DNA of 64,000 nucleotides from Kribbella pratensis (GTDB lineage Bacteria > Actinomycetota > Actinomycetes > Propionibacteriales > Kribbellaceae). Where the stretch lies: positions 62,001-126,000 of the forward strand of contig NZ_SODP01000002.1 in NCBI RefSeq assembly GCF_004365355.1, given 5' to 3'. Of this stretch, positions 32,749 to 41,850 are shown piece after piece. Under the pieces are notes generated by a model. It had not been told where the DNA came from. It saw only the letters and a program-made list of their open reading frames with translations, and searched no databases. The translations under genes and the position numbers were made by a program. The first letter of the stretch is position 1. The number at the start of each line of letters is the position of its first letter.

Positions 32749-33641
32749 TGATAGAACACCCACCTCTTCGACAGGCGGTTCTGGATCCAGGTGACGGCGA
32801 GCAGCACGGCGAAGAGCACGATCGCCAGCGCCGAGGCATAACCCATCCGTCGCAGCGAGAACGCCTCGTACCAGAGGTGATAGATGTAGACGTAGGTGCC
32901 GTCGCCCGGTCCGCCGCCCGTCATCACCAGGATGAGCGCGAAGACCTGGAAGGAACCGATCGTCTGCAGGATCAGCAGCAGGAAGATCGTCGGGGTGAGG
33001 AACGGCAGCGTCACGTGGAAGAACCGGGAGAACCGGCCGGCACCGTCCAGCGTGGCCGCTTCGATCAACGTCTCCGGGACCCCTTGCAGGCCGGCCAGGA
33101 CGATGACCATGTTGAAGCCCATGTTCGCCCAGATCGCCGTCACGATCACCGCGGCCATCGCCGACGCGGGTTCACCGAGCCAGTGCGGTCCGGTGATACC
33201 GAACGACGCCAGCACTGCGTTGATGACGCCGTACTGATCGCTGAACACCCACCGGCTGATCACGCCGACCGCGACCAGCGATGTCACGTACGGCAGGAAG
33301 ATCAGCGCCCGGATCACGGCCATCCCGCGCAGGCGGTTGTTCACCAGCAGGGCCAGGGCGATCCCGATGATGATCCCGACCGGGACGTAGCCGATCGTAT
33401 AGATGGCCGTGTTGATCAGGCTCTTGCCGAACAGGGGATCCTGCCCCGAGAACATCTCCTGGTAGTTGGCGACGCCGGTGAACTTCGGCGCCGCCAGGCC
33501 GTCCCAGTCGGTGAAGCTGGTCACCAATGTCGGCAGCACCGGGAGGACGTTGAACAGCAGCGTGCCGATCACGACCGGGCCGATGAACATCCAGCCGCGG
33601 AGGTTACGCCGCCTCGCGGTGACCGTCTGTTCGGCCGTCAC
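32745..33641 (-). CDS. ABC transporter permease, MalF type
   Basis: A 298-residue permease with six membrane spans and an EAA loop (LIEAATLDGAGRFSRF). It is the partner of the MalG-type gene in a CUT1-type importer. GTG 33641 overlaps the stop of the binding-protein gene (GTGA). Confidence 0.93.
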   Translation of the reverse strand: MTAEQTVTARRRNLRGWMFIGPVVIGTLLFNVLPVLPTLVTSFTDWDGLAAPKFTGVANYQEMFSGQDPLFGKSLINTAIYTIGYVPVGIIIGIALALLVNNRLRGMAVIRALIFLPYVTSLVAVGVISRWVFSDQYGVINAVLASFGITGPHWLGEPASAMAAVIVTAIWANMGFNMVIVLAGLQGVPETLIEAATLDGAGRFSRFFHVTLPFLTPTIFLLLILQTIGSFQVFALILVMTGGGPGDGTYVYIYHLWYEAFSLRRMGYASALAIVLFAVLLAVTWIQNRLSKRWVFYQ

Positions 33642-35041
33642 TTCGCCGCAACCTTCAGGTCGGGATCGGTGAGCGCTCCTCCCTTCTCGAGCAACTCCTT
33701 GCCCTTGTTCCCGTTCCAGCCGCGCTTCTTGATCTCGGCGTTGACGGCGTCCCGGCCGCGCTTGAGGTAGTCGGCGGTCGCCAGCTTGCCGCTGACCAGG
33801 TTGTTCGCGTTGGTGCCCTCGACGAAGGAGTCGGCCAGCGCCGTACCGATCGGTCCGCGCGGGAACGGTACGTCGACGGGCTTGCCGGCGACGTTGCCGA
33901 GCGCCTCGGCCCAGACGTTCGCGGTCTTCGGTCGCGGGTGGTCGGTGAACGCAGCGCTCTTGGCGACCTCGGTCAGCGCCGGTACGGCGAACTGCGCCTT
34001 GGCCATGACCTCCGAAGCCGCCTTACCGCACAGGGCCTTCATCGCCAGGAACGCGGCCTGCGGGTCCTTCGCGGTCTTCGGGATGACCCAGGTACGGGCG
34101 TAGTTCTTCGTCATCGCGAACAGCGGCGTCTTCGGCCAGGGCATCACGTCCCAGTCGACGTTCTTGCTGATCTGCGCGCTGATGTCCATCGCCTGCCACG
34201 TCATCGCGAGCTTGCCCGCGTTGAACAGCGGCAGGTACTCGACGTCGACGGTCGGCGCGTAGCCCTCACGGATGTACGAGATCTGCTTGTCGATCGCTTC
34301 CAGCGTCTCGGGTTTGCCATAACCGCACTCGGTCTGGTTGTTGTAGAGCGCGGTGTCACCAGCACCGTACGCAGTGGGCTGGATGGTGTTGACGGCGTAC
34401 TGCAGGCCGTAGGTGTCGGTCCTGTTGCCGCTCTTCTTCGTGAGCTTCTTGACCGCGTCGTCGAACTCGTCCCAGCTCCACGCGTCGGCCCAGGAGGTCG
34501 GCGCCGTCAGGCCGGCGTCGGCGAAGAGTTTCTTGTTGTAATACAGGGCGTTGGCGCTCATGCCCGGCGTGATCGAGAACTGGTACCCCTCGACCGCGAC
34601 CTTCGTGGTGAACGTCGGGCTGTACTTGGTCAGGTCGAAGCCGTTGGTGCTGTCCTGCATCATCTTGTCCAGCTGCAGGATCTTGCCGGTCGTGGCCAGG
34701 TCGTAGACCCGGTCGTCGTCGATGCGCTGCAGATCGGCCGCCGTCCCCGAGGCGAACTGGAGCATGACGCTGGCCCAGTCGTCGCCCGGCGCGGGTTTCC
34801 AGACGATCTTGATCTTGTGCTCGTCGAGGCTCTCCTTCTGAGCAGCCGCGATCATGTCCTTGAACATCTTCTGGGTGGTCGGATCGCCCACGGAACTGAA
34901 GGTCACCTCGGTCCAGCCCGCGGGCGAACCGGACGAGGAGCCGCCGCACGCGGCCAGCGAGGTCCCGGCGACGCCGGCGGCGGCCAGACCGAGTCCGGAC
35001 CGGAGCAGTCGGCGGCGGGTGAGCAACGAGCCGGAAGTCAT
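33638..35041 (-). CDS. ABC transporter solute-binding lipoprotein
   Basis: A 467-residue extracellular binding protein. The signal peptide has a twin-arginine-like start (TRRRLLRSGLGLAAAG) and a lipobox (SLAAC), so it is exported and anchored as a lipoprotein. The rest is a family 1 solute-binding fold (WTEVTFSSVGD, the AW-SWDEFDD segment). The ligand may be a sugar derivative or an aromatic or terpenoid glycoside; the downstream enzymes suggest an acid. GAGGGAG precedes ATG 35041. It is the first gene of the minus-strand operon. Confidence 0.93.
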   Translation of the reverse strand: MTSGSLLTRRRLLRSGLGLAAAGVAGTSLAACGGSSSGSPAGWTEVTFSSVGDPTTQKMFKDMIAAAQKESLDEHKIKIVWKPAPGDDWASVMLQFASGTAADLQRIDDDRVYDLATTGKILQLDKMMQDSTNGFDLTKYSPTFTTKVAVEGYQFSITPGMSANALYYNKKLFADAGLTAPTSWADAWSWDEFDDAVKKLTKKSGNRTDTYGLQYAVNTIQPTAYGAGDTALYNNQTECGYGKPETLEAIDKQISYIREGYAPTVDVEYLPLFNAGKLAMTWQAMDISAQISKNVDWDVMPWPKTPLFAMTKNYARTWVIPKTAKDPQAAFLAMKALCGKAASEVMAKAQFAVPALTEVAKSAAFTDHPRPKTANVWAEALGNVAGKPVDVPFPRGPIGTALADSFVEGTNANNLVSGKLATADYLKRGRDAVNAEIKKRGWNGNKGKELLEKGGALTDPDLKVAAK

Positions 35042-35153
35042 GAGTGTCTCCCTCGGCAAGCGGGTTCGACCGGCTGGGCGGCAAGAGATCTCTACACCGA
35101 TGTACGACGAGGCGGCAGAGAGCTACGAGCTATCGGTCGTCGGGTGTTGCATC

Positions 35154-35183
35154 AGTTTTCGCTCACCGCGGCGAGACTGTCAA
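35154..35183 (-). promoter_or_regulatory. candidate promoter of the ABC-Rieske operon
   Basis: TTGACA (minus strand, 35183-35178) with an 18-nt spacer to AAAACT (35159-35154) would start transcription about 105 nt before ATG 35041. The -10 is poor. A TGGAA-N16-TGGAA direct repeat (35191-35216) lies just upstream and could be an IclR-type operator for both directions. Confidence 0.5.
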
Positions 35184-35190
35184 CACTATC

Positions 35191-35216
35191 TGGAAGTGTT
35201 TTTTCGATATGTGGAA
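35191..35216. promoter_or_regulatory. direct repeat TGGAA-N16-TGGAA
   Basis: Two TGGAA copies at 35191-35195 and 35212-35216 flank a T-rich core in the region between the divergent IclR gene and the ABC operon. This is a possible operator; the binding protein is inferred from position. Confidence 0.4.
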
Positions 35217-35265
35217 CTCCATGGCCGGACCTGGCCAGCCCGCGGCTCGCACTTATGCTGGCGCG

Positions 35266-36024
35266 GTGGAGAACAAGACGTCCGGGAGTGTCCAATCGGT
35301 CGAACGGGCGTTCCACCTTCTCGAGCTACTGGCCGACAACGGCGATTCGACGCTGACCGAGCTCTCGGCCGCGATCGACGTACCGGCGCCGACCACGCAC
35401 CGGTTCCTCAAGACGCTGGTCTCGCTCGGATATGTGCGCCAGCTGCCGAACCGCCAGTACGGTCTCGGGCTCAAGCTGACGCGGCTCGCCGGCCGGGTCG
35501 ATTCCCAGCTCGCCCCGATCGTGGCGCCGCACCTGGACACGCTCGCCCGCGAGATCGGCGAGTCGGCCAATCTCGCCGTACTCGAAGGACACATGGTCGT
35601 CTACATCGCCCAGTCGCCGTCGCGGCATGCGATGCGGATGTTCACCGAGGTCGGGCACCGCGCCTACACCCACCTGACCGGGGTCGGGAAGGCGATCCTC
35701 GCCGACCTGCCGGACGAGCAGATGGCTCGTATCGTCGGCCGCGCCGGTATGCCCGCCGCGACCGACCGCAGCATCACGGACCTGACCAAGCTCCGCAAAG
35801 AACTCGGCCGCATCCGCCGTAACGGCTACGCGACCGACAACGGCGAACAGGAACCAGGCGTGATCTGCTACGCCGTCGCGATCCCGGACGTCCCGATCTC
35901 GATGGCGATCTCCGTCTCCGGCCCCACCTTCCGCATGACACAGGAACTCGCCAAAGAAGCAGTTCCGCTCCTGATCACCGAGGCCCGCGCAATCTCCGAC
36001 GAACTCCTCGGAGTCCTGGGCTGA
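35266..36024 (+). CDS. IclR-family transcriptional regulator
   Basis: A 252-residue regulator. The N-terminal winged helix (VQSVERAFHLLELLADNGDS, then APTTHRFLKTLVSLGYVRQL) is followed by the IclR effector domain (ESANLAVLEGHMVVYIAQ, LTGVGKAILADLPDEQ). It is divergent from the ABC-Rieske operon and probably controls it in response to a pathway metabolite. GTG 35266 has TATGCT exactly 6 nt upstream, so a leaderless start is likely; ATG 35221 is the alternative. Confidence 0.92.
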   Translation: MENKTSGSVQSVERAFHLLELLADNGDSTLTELSAAIDVPAPTTHRFLKTLVSLGYVRQLPNRQYGLGLKLTRLAGRVDSQLAPIVAPHLDTLAREIGESANLAVLEGHMVVYIAQSPSRHAMRMFTEVGHRAYTHLTGVGKAILADLPDEQMARIVGRAGMPAATDRSITDLTKLRKELGRIRRNGYATDNGEQEPGVICYAVAIPDVPISMAISVSGPTFRMTQELAKEAVPLLITEARAISDELLGVLG

Positions 36025-36177
36025 AGCTCACCTTTCACCCGCGAGCTCGTGGTGCCATCGTTGTCAAGACCGACCGTTCTATCTCCTACCCCGTCGAGAC
36101 AGAACTTCCTTCTGAGCCAGAGTGCCTGTAACGACACCTCCACCCGGCTCGATATCCCCTTGGGAGGAGTTGGGTTG

Positions 36178-36330
36178 ATGCGACGTTGCAGGTACCGGCA
36201 ATCTGGACCAGATCCGTATGACGCGGAGCTGGTCCGACGCCTGCGTGCGCTCCTGGCTCTCGTCCGCCGCCCGGCGCCTCGTGGCCCGGACGCGATCCAG
36301 GCCGACGACGAACTCCTGGACCGGCTCTAA
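36178..36330 (+). CDS. possible 50-residue basic protein
   Basis: A short frame with a good SD (GGGAGGAG) before ATG 36178. It encodes an Arg-rich start and a helix (AELVRRLRALLALVRR). The stop overlaps the convergent aldo/keto reductase stop by 4 bp. No family is recognised. Confidence 0.4.
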   Translation: MRRCRYRQSGPDPYDAELVRRLRALLALVRRPAPRGPDAIQADDELLDRL

Positions 36331-37130
36331 GCCAGGTCTGCTTCGTACGCGGCCTGGAGCTCGGCGTTCCACGGCTCGTGCTCGGCGGCGATGGAGTCGA
36401 GCGCCGTCTGCGGGCGGGTGGCGCCGGAGATCACGGACACGACCGGAGACGAGTGCAGGAGAGCGGCAAGTTGCAGGCGTTGCAGGGACACTCCTCGCTC
36501 TGCGGCGATGGCTGCCAGGCGTGGGGCTGGCGTCGAGGAGCGTAGCGGTGAGTACGCGAAGAACGGGACCTGGTTGGCTTCACACCACGCGACGACGTCG
36601 TCCGCCTCGCGCCCCATGGCCGTATGGCGATTCTGTACGGCGTCGACGGGCGCGATCGCTGTCGCGCGATCGAGCTCGGCGACCGTGACATTCGACAGGC
36701 CGATCCGCGCCAGCTTCCCCTCGTCGCGGAGAGCTGCCAGCGCGGCGACGCCCTCCTCCACGGGTTGCTCGGCCAGGTCGACCCTGTGCAGGTAGTAGAG
36801 GTCGAGTTGCTCGCGTCCGAACACCCGCAAGCTCGACTCGACGTCGCTCCGGATCCGGGCTGCGCTGATGTCCGCGTCCCACGTGTCCGCGCTGATGCGC
36901 GAGTGGCCGCCCTTCGTTCCGACGATCACACTCGTCCCATCCGCGGCTTCGGCGGCCAACTGTTCGCCGTACAACGAATCGTCGACCTGTGCGTAGGCCC
37001 GCGCGGTATCAAGAATCCCCGCCCCGGCCGCGATACCGGCCCGAATCGTCGCAAGATCAGCCGCCCGATCCCGCACCGTCATCGAAAACCCAGCAACCCC
37101 AAGCACAACCCGCCCAGTAAGCACCTGCAT
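36327..37130 (-). CDS. aldo/keto reductase
   Basis: A 267-residue (alpha/beta)8 reductase. Catalytic tetrad candidates are Asp and Tyr in DTARAYAQVDDSLYGE, Lys in VGTKGG and His in YYLHRVD. The cofactor loop is near SVISGATRP. It reduces an aldehyde or ketone with NADPH; the substrate is unknown. ATG 37130 has GGAG at 5-nt spacing and was preferred over ATG 37133. The gene abuts the truncated kinase. Confidence 0.88.
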   Translation of the reverse strand: MQVLTGRVVLGVAGFSMTVRDRAADLATIRAGIAAGAGILDTARAYAQVDDSLYGEQLAAEAADGTSVIVGTKGGHSRISADTWDADISAARIRSDVESSLRVFGREQLDLYYLHRVDLAEQPVEEGVAALAALRDEGKLARIGLSNVTVAELDRATAIAPVDAVQNRHTAMGREADDVVAWCEANQVPFFAYSPLRSSTPAPRLAAIAAERGVSLQRLQLAALLHSSPVVSVISGATRPQTALDSIAAEHEPWNAELQAAYEADLA

Positions 37131-37509
37131 CATTTCTCCACTCAACTGCGTGCCAGTATCGTGCTGAATTCCTGCTCGACCGCCCTGACTGCCAGACTGC
37201 ATTCTCGCCGACCCCGGCCATCGCGGGAGTCACGAAGGCACCTTCGACAACCACCATCGTTTCCGTCGCCAGAGCGCGGACATCGTCGATGATCATCGGG
37301 CGGCGATCGAAATTCCCGGGGCCGGTGCCCAGAACGTGAATTCCGGCCGCGGCCGCGCGCTTCTCGTGCGCGAATGCCTTCGCATCTACGCTGTAATAGA
37401 TAAATCCATACTTCTGCGCAAACAGTCGACTGACCGTCGTCTTTCCGGCCGCCGCCGGACCACCGATCCAAATGATATTCGCATCGTCAACTTCCGATTC
37501 TTCATTCAT
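37057..37509 (-). CDS. P-loop kinase fragment, probably truncated
   Basis: A 150-residue frame. Its first 97 residues look like an intact nucleoside/phosphotransferase kinase start, with Walker A GGPAAAGKTT and the segment RRPMIIDDVRALATETMVVV. After GENAVWQ the sequence becomes low-complexity and overlaps the aldo/keto reductase start, and the usual C-terminal lid is missing. Another frame continues for about 15 residues to a stop at 37142. It may be a pseudogene fragment or a gene cut by a deletion. Confidence 0.55.
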   Translation of the reverse strand: MNEESEVDDANIIWIGGPAAAGKTTVSRLFAQKYGFIYYSVDAKAFAHEKRAAAAGIHVLGTGPGNFDRRPMIIDDVRALATETMVVVEGAFVTPAMAGVGENAVWQSGRSSRNSARYWHAVEWRNDAGAYWAGCAWGCWVFDDGAGSGG

Positions 37510-37582
37510 CGGACCTGAGTCTAGGCAGGGCGGGCGTGGACAGCGTAGTGCGGTGGTGGGGTGGGTCTGGGAGACTTGGTGG

Positions 37583-38575
37583 GTGACTGGACTGCGGGTT
37601 CTGTTTCTGGGTGGGACTGGGATTATCAGCTCGGCGTGCTCCCGGCGCGCTGTCGAGGTCGGGCTCGACCTCACGGTCGTGAACCGGGGCAAGACCTCGA
37701 GTCGGCCCTTGCCGGCGGAGGTCCGGCAGGTCAACGCTGACATCGAGGACGCCGCGGCCTTCGCCGAGGTCGCCGGGCAGGACTTCGATGTCGTGGTCGA
37801 CTGGCTGGCGTTCACGCCGGACCAGGTGCGGGCTCGGACCGATGCCTTGCGCGGTCACGTCGGGCAGTACGTGTTCATCAGCTCCGCCTCGGCGTACCAG
37901 ACGCCGCCCGCCCGTCTACCGATCACCGAGTCGACGCCGCTGCGGAACCCGTTCTGGCAGTACTCGCGGGACAAGATCGCCTGCGAGGACCTGCTGACCA
38001 CGCTCTATCGCGACGAGAACTTCCCGGTCACGATCGTGCGGCCCTCGCACACGTACGACCGCACGCTGGTCCCGTTCGACGGCGGCTGGACGATCGTCGA
38101 CCGCATGCGCCGCGGCGAACCCGTCGTCGTCCACGGTGACGGTACGTCGCTGTGGACCCTGACGCATCACCGCGACTTCGCGCGCGGATTCGTCCCGCTG
38201 CTCGGCCACCCGCGCACGCTCGGTGACACCTTCCAGCTCACCTCCGACGACGTCCTGACCTGGGACCAGATCGCGAACACGCTGGCCGCCGCGGCCGGTA
38301 CGACGGCGCAGATCGTGCACGTCCCGTCCGACGCGATCGCCGCCGTACATCCCAGTTGGGGCGCCGCACTGCTCGGCGACAAGACCCATTCGGCCGTCTT
38401 CGACAACAGCAAACTCCGCCAGGTCGTGCCGGACTTCGTGGCCACGATCCCGTTCGAGGTCGGAGCCCGCGAGATCATCGCCTGGTACGACGAGGACCCG
38501 ACTCGTCAGCGCATCGACCCCGCCATCGACGAGGCCATGAACGCGCTGATCGCGCAGTACAGACTCGATCGCTGA
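37583..38575 (+). CDS. NAD-dependent epimerase/dehydratase family protein
   Basis: A 330-residue extended short-chain dehydrogenase. The NAD motif is LFLGGTGIIS near the start and the active-site pair is YSRDKIACE (Tyr-x3-Lys), with Ser in FISSASAYQ. It may act on a nucleotide sugar or similar metabolite; the substrate is unassigned. GTG 37583 was chosen because the Rossmann fold begins three residues later; GGGAG lies upstream. It is convergent with the DUF1345 gene, 6 bp apart. Confidence 0.9.
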   Translation: MTGLRVLFLGGTGIISSACSRRAVEVGLDLTVVNRGKTSSRPLPAEVRQVNADIEDAAAFAEVAGQDFDVVVDWLAFTPDQVRARTDALRGHVGQYVFISSASAYQTPPARLPITESTPLRNPFWQYSRDKIACEDLLTTLYRDENFPVTIVRPSHTYDRTLVPFDGGWTIVDRMRRGEPVVVHGDGTSLWTLTHHRDFARGFVPLLGHPRTLGDTFQLTSDDVLTWDQIANTLAAAAGTTAQIVHVPSDAIAAVHPSWGAALLGDKTHSAVFDNSKLRQVVPDFVATIPFEVGAREIIAWYDEDPTRQRIDPAIDEAMNALIAQYRLDR

Positions 38576-38581
38576 CCAGGT

Positions 38582-39199
38582 TCAGCTCGTCACGATGCCG
38601 GCGACGAGGTTGATCGTCGCGGCGAGAATGACCGTTCCGAAGACGTACGAGAGCAAACAGTGCCGCAGTACGACGGAACGGATGGCGGAGCTGGAGACGC
38701 TCGTGTCGGAGACCTGGTAGGTCATGCCGAGGTTGTAGCTGAAATAGAAGAAGTCCCGGTACGCCGGGCGCTCGTCGCTGTTGAAGTCGATCCCGCCGAC
38801 CGGCGCGAGGTAGTAGAGGTGCGCGTAGCGGGCGGCATACATCATGTGCAGCACGGCCCAGTTCATGAAAACGCCGGCCAGGCCGATCGCCGCGGCGGCG
38901 TTCCGGTCCTGCGAACGCCCGAGAATCAGGATCAGCGCGATGACGGCGACGGCGCCGACCGCGAGCGCCACCACGATCAACTCGTCGACGGCCGGCCGGA
39001 AGTCCTCGCGGCCGACGTGCCGACGAGTGCCGTCGGCGTCCATCGGCCACAACACGACGACGGCGCTGAGGACGAACGCCGCGCCGATTACCGCGATCCC
39101 TGCCAGCACACCCAGCGGCACACTCCAGCTGACCGCAACGATCGCGCCGACGATACAGCCGATCAGCACGGACAAGAGCTGGCGAACGCTAGCGCTCAT
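38582..39199 (-). CDS. DUF1345 membrane protein
   Basis: A 205-residue protein with five or six membrane spans. The block [20 protein letters not shown] is diagnostic for DUF1345, a family of unknown function; relatives are sometimes linked to stress or lipid genes. Start 39199. Confidence 0.9.
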   Translation of the reverse strand: MSASVRQLLSVLIGCIVGAIVAVSWSVPLGVLAGIAVIGAAFVLSAVVVLWPMDADGTRRHVGREDFRPAVDELIVVALAVGAVAVIALILILGRSQDRNAAAAIGLAGVFMNWAVLHMMYAARYAHLYYLAPVGGIDFNSDERPAYRDFFYFSYNLGMTYQVSDTSVSSSAIRSVVLRHCLLSYVFGTVILAATINLVAGIVTS

Positions 39200-39217
39200 C
39201 GAGGGCCCCGTGATCAG

Positions 39218-39643
39218 TTACTTGCTGAGGGCATCGTCCAGCCAGGGGCGGAGGACGGCGGCCGGGGCCGCGCCGATGTGGGTGGCGACTGGTTTGCCCT
39301 GGCGGAAGACCATCAGCGTGGGGATCGACCGGATGTCGAAGTGGCGCGAGATGTCGGGCGCCTCGTCGGCGTTGATCTTCACCAGCTTGATCTGCCCGGC
39401 CTTCTCGGTGGCGAGCGTCTCGAGCACCGGGCTAACCATCCGGCACGGCCCACACCACGGCGCCCACACGTCGACCAGCACCGGCATGTTCGACATCTCG
39501 ACGACCTCGGCAAAGTCCTTGTCACCCGCATGCACCATCCACGGCAACGGCTTGCCACACTGACCACACACCGGCTTCCCGTCGCCGGTCGCCTGCACGC
39601 GGTTCTTCTGCCCGCAGTGCGGACACGACACAATTTCAGCCAT
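39218..39643 (-). CDS. trxC: thioredoxin with N-terminal zinc ribbon (TrxC/Trx2 type)
   Basis: A 141-residue thioredoxin. CPHCG and CGQC at the N-terminus form the zinc ribbon of thioredoxin-2 proteins. The active site is WCGPC, and the cis-Pro is in SIPTLMVF. It reduces disulfides in the cytoplasm, and the zinc part senses oxidative conditions. ATG 39643 was preferred; the longer frame covers the divergent gene. It is 18 bp upstream of DUF1345 on the same strand. Confidence 0.93.
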   Translation of the reverse strand: MAEIVSCPHCGQKNRVQATGDGKPVCGQCGKPLPWMVHAGDKDFAEVVEMSNMPVLVDVWAPWCGPCRMVSPVLETLATEKAGQIKLVKINADEAPDISRHFDIRSIPTLMVFRQGKPVATHIGAAPAAVLRPWLDDALSK

Positions 39644-39695
39644 ACCCCATTCTCCACCCCGCCCCGTACCGCGGGTATTCGCCGATACTTGGGGA

Positions 39696-41126
39696 ATGTC
39701 GGAGCTGGATCTGCCTGAGTTCGATCGCGCACAGCTGCACGCGATCAGGGTGCTGCGAGGCGATGGGGCTGTCGTGGTGACCAACCCCAGTCCGATGACG
39801 TACGGCGTGGTGGCCCGCGACCCGCGCGCGATCAACCTCCTGAAGGGTCGCCCCGCCGACCAGCCGGTGGCGGTGTCGGTCCACTCGCAAGCCGCACACG
39901 ATCAGCTGTTCCGGTACCTCGACCTCCGCACCGACGCACTCGCCGCGGTCGACTTCGCTCTTGCCGAGCACATGTCCGTGCTAGCGCCGATCCGGTCGGA
40001 CCCGACGATGCCCGAGTGGCTGTCACCGGCCATCCAGGACGGCTGGGTCAGGTTCTTCGACGGAGCCTGGGGTCCATTGGCGTCGTTGTGGCTGACCTTC
40101 CCCTTCCTGTACGGAAGTAGCGCCAACCGAACCGGCGAGGCCGCGCCCGCCTCCGCGGTCGAGGCTCGTGAGCAGTTCCCGCCCGGCACCGTCGTCATCG
40201 ACGCCGACGACCGACGTACGCCGTCGGACGTCTACGGAGCCAGCACGACGATCCGCGTCGATCCGTCCGGCCGGATCTCCGTTCATCGATCGGGTATCCA
40301 GGACCAGGTAGCCGGTGGAGCCGACGTACTCCTGGAACGCTTGCGAGAGTTCAGGTCCAGGATCCACGGACTGGACGGATCGGCGCCGTCGCCGATGGGC
40401 CACAGCTACTTGTCCACCGCGGTGACGGAGAACGGCGAGCCGAAGCAGTTGGTGCCGAAGACGCGCATTCGGGTGGAATTCGCGCGAACGCCCAACCAGA
40501 ATCCAGACGGTCCGCGGGTGTACGACGTCCTGCGGGTGCACGCCGGTTGCAACCGGATCGGCACCGCCGTCGCCGCCGGCGAATTGCTGACTGACGGGAC
40601 CTTGGGGATCAAGGGATTCGGCGGCACCCAGGTCGGCTGTGAACCGCCTCTGAGGACGCAGGAGGAATGGCTGAAGACGTTCCTGATGAGCAGACCGAGT
40701 TGGCAGGTGGACGGTGACGAACTCACGCTCACCTCAGGCGGTACGACGATCACGCTGCTCGACAAGAAGATCGCCGAGCCCGACCTCCCGCTGGACGGGA
40801 TCAGGTGGAAGGTCGGCACAACCATCACCAACGCCGACCTGCGCCACCACCGCTCCAACACTGAGCCCGCGTGGATCAGAATCGACGGCGAGCACCTGAC
40901 CGGCTGGACCGGTTGCAATGAACTCACGGCCAGCGTCACCCGGAACAACACCCAACTGACCTTCACCGGTGTCACCATCACCGACCACACCTGCACCGGC
41001 GAAACAGCCGAGGTCCAGTCCGAAATCCTGGCCACCCTCGGAACCGCGGTCACCTACGACATCGACCACAACAAGCTAACCCTCCTGGCCCCGTCCGGCA
41101 TCGGCCTCGACCTGAAAGCAGATTAG
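39696..41126 (+). CDS. YrdC/Sua5-like domain fused to two META (HslJ) domains
   Basis: A 476-residue fusion. Residues about 8-200 resemble the YrdC/Sua5 fold (YGVVARDPRAIN, LLKGRPADQPVAVSVH, FLYGSSANRTGEAAP). Residues about 245-365 look like one META domain (VHAGCNRIGTAVAAGELLTD, then GTQVGCEPPLRTQEEW). Residues about 370-476 look like a second, more diverged one (WTGCNELTASVTRNN, then TDHTCTGE). No signal peptide is seen although META domains are usually exported. The function is unknown. ATG 39696 has GATACT 6 nt upstream, so a leaderless start is likely. Confidence 0.8.
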   Translation: MSELDLPEFDRAQLHAIRVLRGDGAVVVTNPSPMTYGVVARDPRAINLLKGRPADQPVAVSVHSQAAHDQLFRYLDLRTDALAAVDFALAEHMSVLAPIRSDPTMPEWLSPAIQDGWVRFFDGAWGPLASLWLTFPFLYGSSANRTGEAAPASAVEAREQFPPGTVVIDADDRRTPSDVYGASTTIRVDPSGRISVHRSGIQDQVAGGADVLLERLREFRSRIHGLDGSAPSPMGHSYLSTAVTENGEPKQLVPKTRIRVEFARTPNQNPDGPRVYDVLRVHAGCNRIGTAVAAGELLTDGTLGIKGFGGTQVGCEPPLRTQEEWLKTFLMSRPSWQVDGDELTLTSGGTTITLLDKKIAEPDLPLDGIRWKVGTTITNADLRHHRSNTEPAWIRIDGEHLTGWTGCNELTASVTRNNTQLTFTGVTITDHTCTGETAEVQSEILATLGTAVTYDIDHNKLTLLAPSGIGLDLKAD

Positions 41127-41713
41127 AGCGGTAGGCCGTTGTCGTCGGTGGTTAGGACTTGGGGTTTGAACTTGGTGAGGAAGGCGGTGAGTTCGCCGGT
41201 GGGTTGTTCGATGATGGTGCCGCCGTCCTGCCAGATGGCGTCGAGGTGTTGGAACTCGCCGGGTGGGTCGCCTTGGTTGTAGTGGATGTCATGTACGCCG
41301 AGGCCCTCGTCGTACGGGGCGCCGTAGACGTAGACGCGGCGCGAGCCGGTCAGTCGGTGCTCGAGCAGGTCCAGGGCGTTGTCCGCGGTACTCTCCACCC
41401 AGCCGGACTGCGACGATGCCAGCAGCGGTGAGCGGAGGTAGTCCAGAGCACCGGACGACTGCGTGCTGTCGAGCAGGTGCCAACCGTCAGGGAGTGCGGC
41501 GGTGGCGGCGAACAGGTCCGCGTCGAGGTAGCGCATTTCGCGATACTCGACCGGTATGCCGCTGGGCGTCGACACGTCGACCGCGCCCTCGTACTCGCCC
41601 GCGGGCGCCGCGACGTACATCTTCCCGTGGTACCAGGACCCGAAGTCGTCCGGATCCTCTCGGGCAAACCGCACCAACCGTCCAGCGAGGACCCCATAGC
41701 TTGCAAGCGGCAT
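41123..41713 (-). CDS. DUF2278 family protein
   Basis: A 196-residue soluble protein with the DUF2278 pattern (YGVLAGRLVRFARE, WYHGKMYVAAPAGEYEGAVD, VHDIHYNQGDP). The family function is unknown. GGAGG precedes ATG 41713; the longer frame through the iron-box region is not supported. The 3' end overlaps the convergent YrdC-META gene by 4 bp. Confidence 0.85.
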   Translation of the reverse strand: MPLASYGVLAGRLVRFAREDPDDFGSWYHGKMYVAAPAGEYEGAVDVSTPSGIPVEYREMRYLDADLFAATAALPDGWHLLDSTQSSGALDYLRSPLLASSQSGWVESTADNALDLLEHRLTGSRRVYVYGAPYDEGLGVHDIHYNQGDPPGEFQHLDAIWQDGGTIIEQPTGELTAFLTKFKPQVLTTDDNGLPL

Positions 41714-41850
41714 GTTTCCTCCGATGTCAGGTCTCGGCGAGCAGCGCGACAACCTCTCCAACCTCATCATCGACGGGAACGCCGTGGTGAGGTACTTCGG
41801 CTCGCAGCACCACGCGGATCGCGGGGCGCCAGCGACCTCCCGCAGTGTTG
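41714..41850 (-). other. probable gene remnant upstream of DUF2278
   Basis: On the minus strand this stretch reads in one frame as a well-biased coding segment (including RVVLRAEVPHHGVPVDDEVG) that ends at a stop just before the DUF2278 SD. It has no ATG start and is preceded by a stop inside the iron box. It may be a decayed gene 3' end or a very short gene starting at a GTG. Confidence 0.3.
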
